From: Sphingomonas changnyeongensis | GTDB lineage: Bacteria > Pseudomonadota > Alphaproteobacteria > Sphingomonadales > Sphingomonadaceae | Length of the DNA stretch: 64,000 bases | Reading direction: 5' to 3' | Assembly: GCF_009913435.1 (NCBI RefSeq) | Contig: NZ_CP047896.1 | Span: forward strand, 71,865-135,864 | Shown here: in pieces, positions 45,430-55,568 of the stretch | Numbering within the stretch: position 1 is the stretch's first letter | How the letters are laid out: every line of letters starts with the position of its first letter | Notes under the pieces: model-generated | What the model saw: only the letters and a program-made list of their open reading frames with translations | Database searches by the model: none | What the model was told of the DNA's origin: nothing | Made by a program: the position numbers and the translations under genes

Positions 45430-45445
45430 GTTTCCCCGGGGAAAC
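45430..45445. repeat. parS: parS-like palindrome, site 3
   Basis: Exact 16-bp copy in the repA-parB interval, flanked by ATG- and -ATT. Confidence 0.75.
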
Positions 45446-45844
45446 ATTCCCCGACCAACTCGATCCGCTAGGTTGCTTTGACCCGACCGACGGGCAGGGG
45501 GCTCGTCATACTGAGCAGGGGCGGACAAACGTGCACGATACGGCAGAACGTCCTGCCGGGGTCCAGCACCAACATCACCGACGGTACGATCGCCATACGC
45601 CTCGACAAAGCCCAGCCTGACAGTTCGGCGCTCGCCTGGGTATCGCGAGGGAACTTCCTCGGCAGACAATCTGGTGGTTGCGCACACCAGGATGCTGGTC
45701 CGCGGTCGTGCAGGCGGGCCCGCACAGTGCATCTGCCACAGGAAAGGCAAGAGGGCTGGGTGTGTGCCGGGAAGTCTCGAATAGAGGCCTGAGGCAGCGC
45801 TGTTCATCGCACATACCCATCGCAGCCGGCCAAGCCGGTTCGGG

Positions 45845-46315
45845 TCAGGACATGCCCGGCCAAATGTTTCCCCGGGGAAACATTCTCAGATGCCCGCCCG
45901 CTTGACCGGCCTCGGCCACAAGCCGATGCCGAGAGCCAAAGCCTTTGGGTAGACATGGGCGCAGCCAGGCTCGAATGTCTGCCACAGGCGCCGCAGGCTT
46001 TCGATAAGCCCTGCCGCGCCACACTGCTCTGAGATATCGGACGGCCTCCAAATCGGCGAACAGCCACGAACGGGAGAGGGCAGGGGGGCAAGTGATGTCG
46101 GCCGCGAGACCGACTGGCACGCTTTGCATGAACATCCTGGCCGGCCGTTTTAGCGACATGTCGAGGAAACGCCCCGGGATAACCCGAGCCCGATGTCGTC
46201 TCGCTAAACTCTGGTATTCCCGTTCTAGGTCAATGGGTTGCGCGCGAATGTTTCCCCGGGGAAACATGTTTCCCCGGGGCAAGAGACATGAAAAGTTTCC
46301 CCGGGGAAACATCAC
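45845..46315 (-). CDS. possible hypothetical ORF crossing parS-like sites
   Basis: A 156-residue frame downstream of parB. Its central part (LEREYQSLARRHRARVIPG, SRSWLFADLEAVRYLRAVWR) could be a helical basic protein, but both ends are translations of the palindromes (MFPRGN repeated). If real, it probably starts inside, after about 46250. No family is recognised and no strong ribosome site is seen. Confidence 0.28.
   Translation of the reverse strand: MMFPRGNFSCLLPRGNMFPRGNIRAQPIDLEREYQSLARRHRARVIPGRFLDMSLKRPARMFMQSVPVGLAADITCPPALSRSWLFADLEAVRYLRAVWRGRAYRKPAAPVADIRAWLRPCLPKGFGSRHRLVAEAGQAGGHLRMFPRGNIWPGMS
45866..45881. repeat. parS: parS-like palindrome, site 4
   Basis: Exact 16-bp copy inside the possible ORF 45845-46315. 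Confidence 0.75.
46250..46265. repeat. parS: parS-like palindrome, site 5
   Basis: Exact copy. A degenerate copy with only its left arm and core (GTTTCCCCGGGG) follows at 46268-46279. Confidence 0.75.
46295..46310. repeat. parS: parS-like palindrome, site 6
   Basis: Exact copy ending two bases from the parB stop codon. Confidence 0.75.
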
Positions 46316-47352
46316 CTGAGCCGTACGCCGCCACTCGCCTCCAGATGCCCGAGCATATCCCGGAGCGCATCCAGCAGCTCCTCGTTGCTGGCTCCAGAGC
46401 CGGCATGTAGCCGCACGGTCACCCCCTGGCGGTTTGCAGACTGAACGCTCACCATCGGCCGCCCAAGGCTGCTCTGAACAGCCCAGTTCGGAGCCTTGGC
46501 CTTCTCCGCCGTGTCCGGAGCCGCAAGCAGCTGCGCCAGAACCTCGGCGAAGGGAAGGGGGCTCCGCTGCTGTCGCCGGCGATCGGCTTGCTCAGTCGCA
46601 ATGGCCTTTGCGCGCTTCCGAATAGCCTTGGCAGCAGCAGCGTCGTCCAACGCCTGCGCCAATGCATATGCCGGTTTCAGCGCCACATCTGCGGGCGACG
46701 CGAAAGCCGCGATCACGTCGTCAGGAATGGCGCCGACCTTGAGCATCTTCGACAGCCAACCCTTGGACAGCCGCAAGCGCTCAGCCATCCGCGTCTGGTG
46801 CCCGCCATAATGGGCATCAAGCGCAGCGAGGTAGTTCCGCGCACGCTCCAGGTCGGACACGTCCTTGCGAGCCCGGTTCTCGATGTCCGCCAGCCGGAAT
46901 GCAGCTTCATCGTCGAGGTCCGCGACCTGGGCCACAAACATCATGTCGGGCCAGCTGTTGGCGCGCAGCCAGCTGATCGCAAAATGTCGCCTCGTGCCGG
47001 CGATCACCTCGAAATCATGGTCCGGATCCCCGGTGATCCGCCGCACGACAGCGGGGACCTTCTGACCGCCCTCAGCAATGATCGAGTCTATCAGATCGCG
47101 GACGCCTTCCTCGGTCAGATGGGCATAGCTGCGTGCATTGCCTGCCCACACCCGAACGCGCTTCGGGTCGAGCAGATGCTGGGTCACCTGGCGCACTTCG
47201 CCGGACGCCACCCGCGCAAGCGCGGCCTCACGACCGAGCAAAGTCATGCCGCGAGCACGAGCAGGGCGCTCGTCAACGACGGGGGGAGGGGAGGGGACGG
47301 CTTCTTCGTCGCCCAGCAGATCCGCAAGATACTTTGACTGCTTACCGGCCAT
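46312..47352 (-). CDS. parB: plasmid partition protein ParB
   Basis: A 346-residue ParB/RepB-type protein. The N-terminal CTPase/ParB fold includes the GTRRHFAISWL block (canonical GxRRxxA) and NRARKDVSDLERA (ENxxR-like). The helix-turn-helix that reads parS is HQTRMAERLRLSKGWLSKML. The C-terminus is the dimerisation part. It should load on the GTTTCCCCGGGGAAAC sites and spread, and be moved by ParA. It lies 57 bp after parA, and a parS-like copy touches its stop. No defects seen. Confidence 0.92.
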   Translation of the reverse strand: MAGKQSKYLADLLGDEEAVPSPPPVVDERPARARGMTLLGREAALARVASGEVRQVTQHLLDPKRVRVWAGNARSYAHLTEEGVRDLIDSIIAEGGQKVPAVVRRITGDPDHDFEVIAGTRRHFAISWLRANSWPDMMFVAQVADLDDEAAFRLADIENRARKDVSDLERARNYLAALDAHYGGHQTRMAERLRLSKGWLSKMLKVGAIPDDVIAAFASPADVALKPAYALAQALDDAAAAKAIRKRAKAIATEQADRRRQQRSPLPFAEVLAQLLAAPDTAEKAKAPNWAVQSSLGRPMVSVQSANRQGVTVRLHAGSGASNEELLDALRDMLGHLEASGGVRLR

Positions 47353-47408
47353 GATGGTTTCCAGTGGGTTTGGGGGCGAGATCCAGCGTTGTAAGCCCGT
47401 GGAATGCG

Positions 47409-48616
47409 TCAGGCGGCGTCACGGACAATCGCCTCTTCACTGGCAGGAGCGACCCGACCCCAGCTTGCGCGGACAAGCTGCTCAACCTGGGCAAGCGCTT
47501 CGTCGAGATTGGCCTTGCAGCGCTTGTGGGTCCGGGGCGTACCAATCGGCTTTTCGAGCTCGTAGATCGTCATCATGCGAAGCGCTGCATGGCTGATTTC
47601 CGCGGAGTCTAGGATCGGGACCGGCAATAACGCCGGGCCAAAGCTCTGCTCCATGATCGCACGCACCATCGAATGGCTCGGATCGTTGCCATCATATTTG
47701 GAGCAGATCAGGCGCACGAAGCTGTAGGTGACATCGATGCCCGCCGACGACAGCTGGTGCAGCACCTGGTCCATCATCGACAAAAACTGGACCGTCGAGC
47801 AGAAGTCCGGGGTCGTAGCCGCCAAGGGTACGAGCAGGGCATTGGCAGCCTGCATCACGGCAAGACTGATCGTGCCCAGGGCAGGGGGGGGTCGAGCAGC
47901 ACGATGTCGTAATCCCGGGCGAGATCGGTCAGCCCCTGTTTTAGCTTGCGAAACCGGGTTGCGAGCACGGCCTTGCCGTCGGCGCCGGCTGCGGCCAGTT
48001 CATACTCGACGTCAAAGAGCTCCAGGTTCGACGGGATGAGATCCACATTCGGCCACGGTGTCTGCTTCACCGCATAGAGGAGATCGGCCTGGGTCGGGTC
48101 GATCGACAGGTAAGGGTAAAGCGTCTCCTCGCGCGTGATCGCAAAATGCGGATTGAAGCCGAACAATGTCGTCGTCGTGGCCTGGCTGTCGCAGTCGACC
48201 ACCAGCACGCGATAGCCCTGGATAGCGAAGTAATGGGCCAAATGGGTCGTGACCGTCGACTTGCCTACCCCGCCCTTGAAGTTCTGAATGGCAATGATCG
48301 CCGGATTATCGAGTGGAGCGCGGGCAGGAGATGCGCCCAGCACGCTGCGCATGTTGAGAAGCTCTTCGACCGTGTAGCCAAGGCGGCGGCCGCTGTCTGA
48401 GGCCGGGGGAGCCGGCAGTCGCCCATCGTCCTCCGCCATGCGAATGCGATTGGTAGAACAGCCGAGCAGCGCCGCTGCCTCGGCAATCCCGAACCGCACG
48501 TTGAGCCCCTTCCGGCTTTCAGGCAGGAATGCCTTCCGGCGCAACCGCTCGACCATCCGCTCGCCGGCGTCAGCAAGTTCACCAATTCTGAGCGCATCTG
48601 AGTGAAGCACGGTCAC
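47409..48616 (-). CDS. parA: plasmid partition ATPase ParA (type Ia), frameshifted
   Basis: About 402 residues. An N-terminal MerR-like helix-turn-helix (FGIAEAAALLGCSTNRIRMA, RLGYTVEELLNMRSVLG) marks a type Ia ParA that represses its own promoter. The deviant Walker A is QNFKGGVGKSTVTTHLAHYF, followed by VLVVDCDSQATTT. At the eight-base G run 47884-47891 one base is missing; restoring it gives LLDPPPALGTISLAVMQAAN. The GTG at 48616 is preferred over the ATG at 48679 because the promoter lies between them. Confidence 0.88.
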
Positions 48617-48626
48617 ATTCCCCGCC

Positions 48627-48693
48627 GTTGAACCTTTTTTGTAATATACGCTCAAATCTAGCTTCAAGCCAAGGCGCATTTGGTCGGTTCAAC
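48627..48693 (-). promoter_or_regulatory. parAB promoter flanked by inverted operator repeats
   Basis: On the minus strand a -35 TTGGCT (48667-48672) and a -10 TATATT (48643-48648) are 18 bp apart. GGTTCAAC (48686-48693) and GTTGAACC (48627-48634) form an 8-bp inverted repeat around the promoter. This fits autorepression by the ParA N-terminal helix-turn-helix. Confidence 0.55.
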
Positions 48694-49179
48694 TTTGGGC
48701 CTTGATGCGCGATCGGTCCCAGCGTCGCCTGCCGTTCCGCAGAATGCTCAGCGACTTACCCCAGGGTCTTGATCCTCCGGCTCGGACACCCTGGCGTGCG
48801 CCAATAAGCTCGCTTGGACAGGGAAGGACCGTCACCTTGACCGGCCGCAATCGCCGGCTCGCCATTGCCTATGCAAGCAGTCGCACTGTTCGAACCTTAG
48901 TCCCGCCGCGCGTGGCAAGTGTTTGTTATCATGAACGAAAAGCATTCTCGCTGGCCAGGTGACGGACGCAGCTTGTGGGCTCGCCGCACGGCCTCGCTGA
49001 CGGCGGAGGTGAGGGGAGGGTGGGGCCAATCGCGCTCCTCATGTGCTCGAGGAGATGGGGCAGGGGAGGGGGAAGGCGGCCAAGCCGGCCATGCCGAAGG
49101 TTGGGGAAGGGGAGGGGCTATGGCCCGAGGAGGAGAGGAAAAACTCGCTCAGCGGGCGCCTCAACACTGACTGAGGTGA
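48694..49179. other. no recognisable gene
   Basis: 485 bp between the divergent parA and the next operon. The last part is G-rich (gggg-agg repeats, 49010-49130). No gene, RNA or repeat array is seen. Confidence 0.4.
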
Positions 49180-49686
49180 ATGATGTTCCATACCCCGCTC
49201 AATCAATTTGTTCCGAATCACACCCCCATCACTCCCGTTTGCAGGCTGCTCGCCCTTGCGGGGGTATCCGTCCGCTCGGTCTCCCAGCATTTGGGATATG
49301 CCGAGGTATTCTGCGTCAAAGGTCTGCCGATCCGCATCGTGGTCTGGGCTGACCCGACCGGGGCGGGCCGCAACATCAACGACGTCTATGATCTCGCCCG
49401 GCTGGTCGGGACGAGCGTTATCGCGCTGCGCTCCTCCCCTTCGCTCCCGTCCGCCCTGCCGCTTGCCGTTGATCTGGTCATGCATGACCAGGATTGGGCG
49501 GCACGCAGCAATCTCGTGCCTGCACTGTGCGGACCCAATCTGCTCCTCGTTCCATATGCCGGTGATGCGGAAGCAATCGTGTTTGACCGCAACGGCCTGA
49601 CCCCAGTTCCCAGCTGGCCGTGGGAAACGCCAGATGACTGCGAACTGGCGATTGGCCTTGCTGCACGCGAGCTGGGCTGCCTGTGA
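49180..49686 (+). CDS. hypothetical protein near the plasmid core
   Basis: A 168-residue protein of unknown family with alternating strands and helices (LPIRIVVWADPTG, NINDVYDLARLVGTSVIALR, LVMHDQDWAARSN). GAGGTGA precedes the ATG. Its stop overlaps the GTG start of the next gene (GTGA), so the two are co-translated. Its position next to parA suggests a plasmid-maintenance or transfer function, without direct evidence. Confidence 0.6.
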   Translation: MMFHTPLNQFVPNHTPITPVCRLLALAGVSVRSVSQHLGYAEVFCVKGLPIRIVVWADPTGAGRNINDVYDLARLVGTSVIALRSSPSLPSALPLAVDLVMHDQDWAARSNLVPALCGPNLLLVPYAGDAEAIVFDRNGLTPVPSWPWETPDDCELAIGLAARELGCL

Positions 49687-50315
49687 CGAGCTGGAAAACG
49701 ATGTCGATCGCTCACCCAAGCACGCGCGGTGGTGCGCCGGGCTTCGTCAACCCGTTGGGCTTCATGAAAAATCTGAGCTTCATGAAGCTATCGCGCACCT
49801 ACAATGGCCGCACCAATGACCTAAGAAGCTATCTTGCAGCGAAGATCCTCGCTGATCGCCCGGCCGAGACGATCGATGGGGCGCGGCCTGCAATGGCCGT
49901 TGTGCTGCCGCCGGGATCGCCAGGCGAGCTTATCGATCCTGAGCTGCTCCTCGATGAGTTCTACAGGCGCCTGCCCAGGCGGGAAACGTGCCTGGGTGCA
50001 CAGTTCACAATCTACTCCCCGGAGGCTCAGAGCCTCTGGGATGAGTTTGACCACGCCTATCAGTTTGCACGTTCCTTCATCGCCGGAACCCTCGAGGTGC
50101 CCGCCATCATTATCCAGCACGTCCCTTATCGGGCAGGATGCATCGCTTCGCCCCACGTCCATATCCTGGCGCTCGGGCTCAAACTCGGGCGGCTCGGTTT
50201 CACGTCGCCGCAAAGCACCTTGGCATCAAACTGCGCTCAGGTGGTGTTGCAGCGCGCTTGGGACCGGTTCTGCCGCGGGTCAGAACATACTCTGCCCATC
50301 GGACCGATGCCCTAG
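49683..50315 (+). CDS. hypothetical protein with HxH motif near the plasmid core
   Basis: A 210-residue protein starting with a GTG inside the stop of the previous gene; the ATG at 49701 is possible. The centre is globular (AMAVVLPPGSPGELID, FTIYSPEAQSLWDEFDHAY). The segment SPHVHILALGLKLGRLG carries a His-x-His pattern reminiscent of HUH nicking enzymes, but no Tyr motif is obvious in the right place. Unknown function. Confidence 0.6.
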   Translation: MTSWKTMSIAHPSTRGGAPGFVNPLGFMKNLSFMKLSRTYNGRTNDLRSYLAAKILADRPAETIDGARPAMAVVLPPGSPGELIDPELLLDEFYRRLPRRETCLGAQFTIYSPEAQSLWDEFDHAYQFARSFIAGTLEVPAIIIQHVPYRAGCIASPHVHILALGLKLGRLGFTSPQSTLASNCAQVVLQRAWDRFCRGSEHTLPIGPMP

Positions 50316-50684
50316 TTGAACAAAAATAGGCTTGTCCGCGATCTGCCTTGGTCGATCACGGACTAGTTTGAGGAACGGCAATCTGGGCTATGCAGCGCGG
50401 CGGTCGGGGTTTGGGTCTGTCGCGTGAGCTGGAGATCATTCCGATCAATGTTCGTACCGTCCTGCGGATGCCGTGGGGTGACTAAACCAAATAGGGCAGC
50501 ATGGCGCCTACCCGAGGCTGGGCCGATGCGACCAGGCCTAATCGGTTGGGGACGCATTGTTACCGGGCAATGTCTGGCCCGCTGCTGGAATCGAACTTTT
50601 GTGCTTTGTGTGGAGATTTATGTGACACGGCCCGGCAATTTATGGCGCAACTTTGAAAGGAGAAATCATATACAAACCTCTGCG
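50316..50684. other. no recognisable gene
   Basis: 369 bp in a convergent gap with no open frame of note and no clear hairpin. Confidence 0.4.
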
Positions 50685-51365
50685 TCAGGAAGGAATTGTT
50701 TGTCGTGATGAATTAAGATCATTGCGTTCGCAGCTTGCGACTTCCTTAGGAATGTCAGCTTCAAGACTGGACTGCCAACACTGATCAAAGACAGAACAAT
50801 AACAAGCTCGGACACTGGTCTTAAAACGTTCGCGGTCAATCCGGTTCCAGCGCTTGAGCCCTGCTTCATCGTCAGGGCGTGGCCAGACAAGCAAGTTTCT
50901 CTTGTCATTTGGCGCCAAAACTATCTGGTTGATCGTCGCTGAGGTGAAGGTGATTGAGCTTTTTCCGGAGGCCATCACCCACTCGCCGATATTGCTGTAG
51001 CGCTGGCCTGCTGGGGCGACCTCGAACCAAACGACCCTTGCCGGGCCGCTGCCTACGTTCGTCAGGGTGAAGGCTAACTCTTTCCTACCTGTATCGCTCA
51101 CGTTGCCGTGATCATACTGAAGCACTGGCGTCGACTGGGCTTTTACGAGCCGCTCGTTTGCCTTTACCAGGGCTTCCATCGTGTGTCCGGTATGCAGTGA
51201 CACGTAGAGTGATCCGGTCGAGACCAGCAGCACTGCTACTGCCATGGCGATGTCAAACCAGCGCCGGCCGCTACTGCCGTGATCATGGCTATGGGCTGTA
51301 TGCGGAATCTCGGGCGCTTCGATCATCGCGGGTTCGCCTTGGTTGGTGCCGGAAAGGTCGGTCAT
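50685..51365 (-). CDS. hypothetical single-pass membrane protein
   Basis: A 226-residue protein with a His-rich cytosolic start (HTAHSHDHGSSGRR), one membrane segment (WFDIAMAVAVLLVSTGSLYV), a short coiled-coil (HTMEALVKANERLVKAQ) and a beta-rich domain (LAFTLTNVGSGPARVVWFEV) like those in proteins of unknown function that sense or scaffold at the membrane. A late CYCSVFDQCW motif holds cysteines. No neighbour is coupled to it. Confidence 0.65.
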   Translation of the reverse strand: MTDLSGTNQGEPAMIEAPEIPHTAHSHDHGSSGRRWFDIAMAVAVLLVSTGSLYVSLHTGHTMEALVKANERLVKAQSTPVLQYDHGNVSDTGRKELAFTLTNVGSGPARVVWFEVAPAGQRYSNIGEWVMASGKSSITFTSATINQIVLAPNDKRNLLVWPRPDDEAGLKRWNRIDRERFKTSVRACYCSVFDQCWQSSLEADIPKEVASCERNDLNSSRQTIPS

Positions 51366-52253
51366 TTCGTGCTCGACGGTCTGCTGCGGTCGGCAATGGC
51401 TTGCAGAAACCGAGTATGGAGCTTGCAGCCACGTCTCTCAGGCGCTTTCAACGCTGCAAGCGCTCTCGCGAGACAGGTGATGCAGCGGGCGCGCCATCGG
51501 CGGTTTGGCGGTGAGCCCTCCCGATGTGACAGACGGCGCTTCACCCCGCAGTCGATCTTGGTTGTGCTCGGTATCTGATTGGCCGCAGTTAGGGCCCCGG
51601 CCGAGTGTGACGGTGTGACCTTGTAAGACCGTGCTAGAACGGGTGCGCTCCCCGAAGCGGCTGGGATCTGCGCGGCTAGGGCTAGGGACAAATCATGCAG
51701 GGCAATCACGTTGGTCGGTTCCACTCCGATCCCCACAAGGCCATGCGGCAATTAATCCTAACACGAGGGCTGTCAAAGAGTTTAGACAGGATGGAGGGCT
51801 GCGGACGCTGGTTCGGCAGTCCTTGCGCCTGAGCAGTCGGAGAGCCTCGTGAAACCAAAAAAAAGAGGATGCCGTCGGCTGACGGCATCTCGTTGATGGC
51901 CAAAGCCGGCCGAAAATCGACCAGCTCCTTTTTTGGGAGCATCACATTTGCGTGATAGACGTCTGACTGTCTGCGCAAGCCCTCTCTCTGCGATTTTTGT
52001 ATCTTGCTTGTTTCCGGGCCGTTGGCGACGTAGATCGTCAGCTGACCCGCACTGGAACAGTGGCTTGTATGAGCCGTAGGTCAATCACTCAACGGCCGCG
52101 ATCAAAGAACTGATGCGCACGCTCACAGTGCTGCGTCCAGAAGATCGCAGGACAGCTAACGTGGTAAGAGCGGTGCGGGCGCAGAACACATAGACGACCA
52201 CGAGATTGCAGTCTGCGCTCACACCGGCCGGTCCAGCCCCGTGACAGCTCGGC
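51366..52253. other. non-coding interval with one terminator
   Basis: Short overlapping frames without motifs. The only structured element is the hairpin at 51857-51889. Confidence 0.4.
51857..51889 (-). terminator. rho-independent terminator
   Basis: A perfect 9-bp stem GATGCCGTC/GACGGCATC with a 4-base loop (51868-51889), followed on the minus strand by CTC and eight T residues (51857-51864). It would end transcripts coming from the S9 peptidase gene 365 bp upstream. Confidence 0.65.
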
Positions 52254-54235
52254 CTATTGCGGCTTTCCGGCTTTGAGGTGACGGTCGAACCAGTCGATCA
52301 CCCGCTTCAGGGAGTCGATCTGGTTCTCGCGCTTGGCAAAGCCATGGCCTTCATCGGCATAGAACACCGTATCATTGGGCGTTCCGATCTGGGCGAGGAT
52401 CGCTGCGACCTCCTCGGCCTGTCCGCGCGGCACGCGAATGTCTCGATCGCCCTGGAGCGAGAGCAGCGGCGCCTTGATGTTCCGGATATAGGTGATCGGC
52501 GAGTTTGATTGGTAGACCTTGCGGTCCTTCACCGGATCGCCAAGCAGCGAGATCAGATACTGCCGCAACAGCGCGTCCGAGGTCTCATACATGCTGAGCC
52601 AGTTGATGATGCCGAACAATTGCGCGCCGGCGGCGAACTCCTGCGGGGTTTTGGCGAGCGCGATCAGGGTCATGTATCCGCCATAGGAGCCGCCGGTGAT
52701 GCCGACCTTCGCCGGATCGACATAGCCGCTTTCGATCAGGAACTTCTTGCCCGCGATCACATCGCGGAGATCCCCGCCGCCCAGGTCCTGATAGTTGGCG
52801 TTCTGGAACGCCTGGCCGTAGCCGGTCGAGCCGCGAACATTGGGCTGCATCACGATATAGCCGCGGCTGGCAAGCGCGGTCGCTGTCCGGTTGAACCCGT
52901 CGGTGCTCTGGCCGGTGGGCCCGCCATGGGGCAGCAGGATCGCTGGGTTGGTGCCGTCACGCTTGAGGTTGAACGGCATGGTGACGATAGCGCTCACCAG
53001 CGTGCCGTCGAAGCTCTTGTAAGTGACGATCCGCGACTTGGGCAGGTTTGCAGACTTGAGGCTGGCGAGCGCCATCGTGGTCAGCGTCGTGGCCTTGCCC
53101 GAGGCAAGATCGAAGACCTGAAGATCGCTCGGCGTATCAGCCCCCGAATGGACGACAAGGATACGTCTGCCATCGGGCGAGAAGGGCTCTTCGCCCCCGC
53201 GAAGCTGTTGACCCCGGCGGGTAGCGCAATCGGCGTTTCGGCAAGGGTCGCCACATCAACGAGCGTTGCGATGGTGCGCCCGTCCTCATTGCGGGTGACT
53301 GTGAGAGTCCGGCCGTCTGGGCTGAAAGTGCCTGCACGCTGCACCCACGGGGTCGGTGCAAGCCAGCGCCAGGCCTTGGCCTTGGTGTCGTAGAGCCCGG
53401 CGCGCAGCTGGCCGGTGCCTTCGTTGCTGCTGACCGCAATCAGCCGCCCGTCCGGGGTCGCATCGCTTGCATCGAAGATGGTCTTCGCCTTGCCCAGCAG
53501 CAAGGTCTTCACCCCGCTTGGAACCTCAACCCGCCATACCTCCGCGAAGGTCTGGTTGGGGTTGGTACGCGAGGCAATGAGCGCCTTGCCGCCCTCTATC
53601 CAAGCGACGGGCTGCCAACGATAGGCGGGTTCGGGCTCGGTCACCAGCGCACTTGTCTTGCCGGTCGCGAGGTCGATGAGGGCAAGATTGACCTGCCCCT
53701 CGCTGCGCAGCTTCGTCGAGACCACCCCGGTTTTGCCGCCGGGGGCGATAAGCAGCGCGCTTTCTCTTAGCTCCGGGGTCGCCGTCAGGTTGCGCGCCAG
53801 CCCGCCGTCTACGGGCACGGCGTAAATGTCGAACTGCTCGTCGCCGCCCACGTCCTGGGTATAATAGAGCAGCTTCCCATCGGGCGAAGCCACGAGCTCG
53901 CCATGCCGCTCATCGGAGCGGGTCAGCTGCACCGGCCAGCCACCCGTTGCAGGGATCTTCCAGATGTTGTTGCGCCCCGTCAGGTTCGTGACGAGGAAGA
54001 TCTCGCGTCCGTCATGGCTCCACGCGGTGGAGCCGAGAGTGCGCGAATAGGAAAGATCCTCGACCGGGATCGGCCGGGCGTCTTCATTGGACGGGCTTTC
54101 CAGCGCAAGCGGGTCGGTGACCGGTCGTGCCGGGCTGGCAACCTGCGCCGATCCAGGCGCCGCGGCAAGCAGCGCCATTGCCGAAGCGGCTCGGTAAAGA
54201 CTGACGGACCGGCCCCAGAAAATCGTCCTGCGCAT
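52254..54235 (-). CDS. S9 prolyl-oligopeptidase-family peptidase, frameshifted
   Basis: About 660 residues. A signal peptide starts MRRTIFWGRSVSLYRAASAM. Beta-propeller repeats follow (WSHDGREIFLVTNLTGR, SPDGKLLYYTQDVGG). The alpha/beta-hydrolase domain has ILLPHGGPTGQ, the nucleophile GGSYGGYM, an Asp in LQGDRDIRVP and the His in YADEGHGFAKREN. The frame breaks at the five-C run 53194-53198; one more G gives FAGGEEPFSPDGRR and reads through. Likely a periplasmic acylaminoacyl- or dipeptidyl-peptidase-like enzyme. Confidence 0.88.
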
Positions 54236-54647
54236 GAAGCTCTTCCCCCCTCTCCGCTATCTCCCAGGAGCCTAGCAAACCAAGCTTTGGTGTCATCCCA
54301 CGATTGAGCCGTTTTTTGAGGGCGGCCGAAGGCCCGTATGCTGGCGGACAAACCCCTAAGTGGCAGCCGGTCTTCAGCACATGCAGGCTGTGGGAGATCA
54401 CCCGCCTGTCATCCACCCGCCGAGCTCCCGGCTGGTTCCTCAGCCGATGAGTGCCATCGTGCTCACCTCCGCCGCGTGATAGCGGTTCCCGGTGCACACC
54501 CACAACGGCAGGTTTAGGATACGCGATGTGATCGCGCTCATGGCCGAGAATGGGTGGATTTCCGAATGGCTGAAACCTCCCGCTACGTTCGTGCAAACGA
54601 CAAGGTCCGCTTTGCAAAGGGGGGACCGGACGTCATAGCTTCGGCCC
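54236..54647. other. divergent intergenic region
   Basis: 412 bp between the S9 peptidase and the LytTR gene. It should hold both promoters, but I cannot single out boxes with confidence. Confidence 0.4.
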
Positions 54648-55465
54648 ATGCTGAAGCTGCCTGTGCCCCCGCCTCAACCGCCGACTAACCTGCCGCCCCC
54701 AAGCGCCTTGACGCTGTGGCTTTGTGGCTCGGCTGGCGTGTGGACGATGTATCTGGCGGTGTTTCTCCAGGTGCCCGGAGCCGGCCTCGGCGAAGCGGGG
54801 ATCAACGCGCTGGCGAACGTCTTCCCGCTCGCGCTGCTGGCTGTCGCAGCGCACCTGCTCATAAAGCGCCAGGTGATGCGCTTGTCCGTTCCGGCCCAGA
54901 TCATTGCACACGTGGTGATCGGATCGGCCTTTGCGGCCGCGTGGTTCACGCTGGTGACGCTGGCGCTCGCATTGATCGATGCCGCGCGCGGCGAGGCTTT
55001 TGGCCTCGCCGGGTTCACCGGCGGCGCGTTCATTTGGCAGAATTTGCAGGGACTGGTGCTCTACTGGGCGCTGGCGGCGACAACCTATGCGGTGCGCGGA
55101 GGGCGGTCTACCGCGCCGGTGACGATTGTGTCCGCGCCGCCGCTCGAGCGCTACCTCACCCGCAGGGGCGATGAAATCGCGCCGGTCAACGTGCGCGACA
55201 TCGTCATGATCGCCGGGGCACAGGACTATGCCGAGGTGACGACCCTGACCGACACGCATCTGGTGCGCATGAGCCTTGGCGAATTCGAGCAGCGGCTCGA
55301 TCCGCAGCGCTTCATCCGGGTGCATCGGTCGCGCATCATCAACATCGACCACCTCGATTATGCCGAGCCTGGGGGGGAGGCCGTCTTGTCGCGCGCATGA
55401 CCGACGGAACCACGGTTCCGCTGAGCCGGACCGGTTCGCAGGCGCTGCGTGCACTGATCGTCTGA
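54648..55465 (+). CDS. membrane-bound LytTR transcription factor, frameshifted
   Basis: About 272 residues. Four hydrophobic segments (LWLCGSAGVWTMYLAVFL, ALANVFPLALLAVAAHLL, IIAHVVIGSAFAAAWFTLV, WQNLQGLVLYWALAATTYA) precede a LytTR DNA-binding domain (VNVRDIVMIAGAQDYAEVTT, FIRVHRSRIINIDHLDYAEP). The seven-G run 55371-55377 lacks one base; adding it gives RLVARMTDGTTVPLSRTGSQ and the normal C-terminus at 55465. It lies between two S9 peptidase genes and may control one of them. Confidence 0.85.
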
Positions 55466-55568
55466 CGGGCCCGTTCGCCGGTCGAAACCGTCCGTTCGCG
55501 GCAAAAATCCCACGCGGCAGATTTCGCCGGGCCAAAGTGTTGCTCCCCCCAACCCATAGAGCCGCGCG

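Larger units (their letters stand above)
45137..46311. other. repA-parB intergenic centromere-like region
   Basis: About 1.2 kb between repA and parB. Its clear content is the six palindromes listed separately. Long frames on the minus strand (for example 45121-45807) run through the palindromes and have no motif. Confidence 0.5.

Noticed and set aside
45121..45807. Long minus-strand ORF upstream of repA
   Set aside because: It runs through three palindromes (MFPRGN translations), has no motif or ribosome site, and overlaps the repA start.
45183..46310. CRISPR-like array
   Set aside because: The repeats are perfect palindromes at irregular distances (46 to about 436 bp) with no uniform spacers or cas genes.
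47884..47891. Programmed frameshift in parA
   Set aside because: Many unrelated genes here break in the same way in G/C runs; no slippery heptamer with a downstream stem is evident, and parA homologues are not known to use one.
51362..51751. ORF overlapping the membrane protein start
   Set aside because: An ATGA overlap exists, but the composition is random-like and there is no ribosome site.
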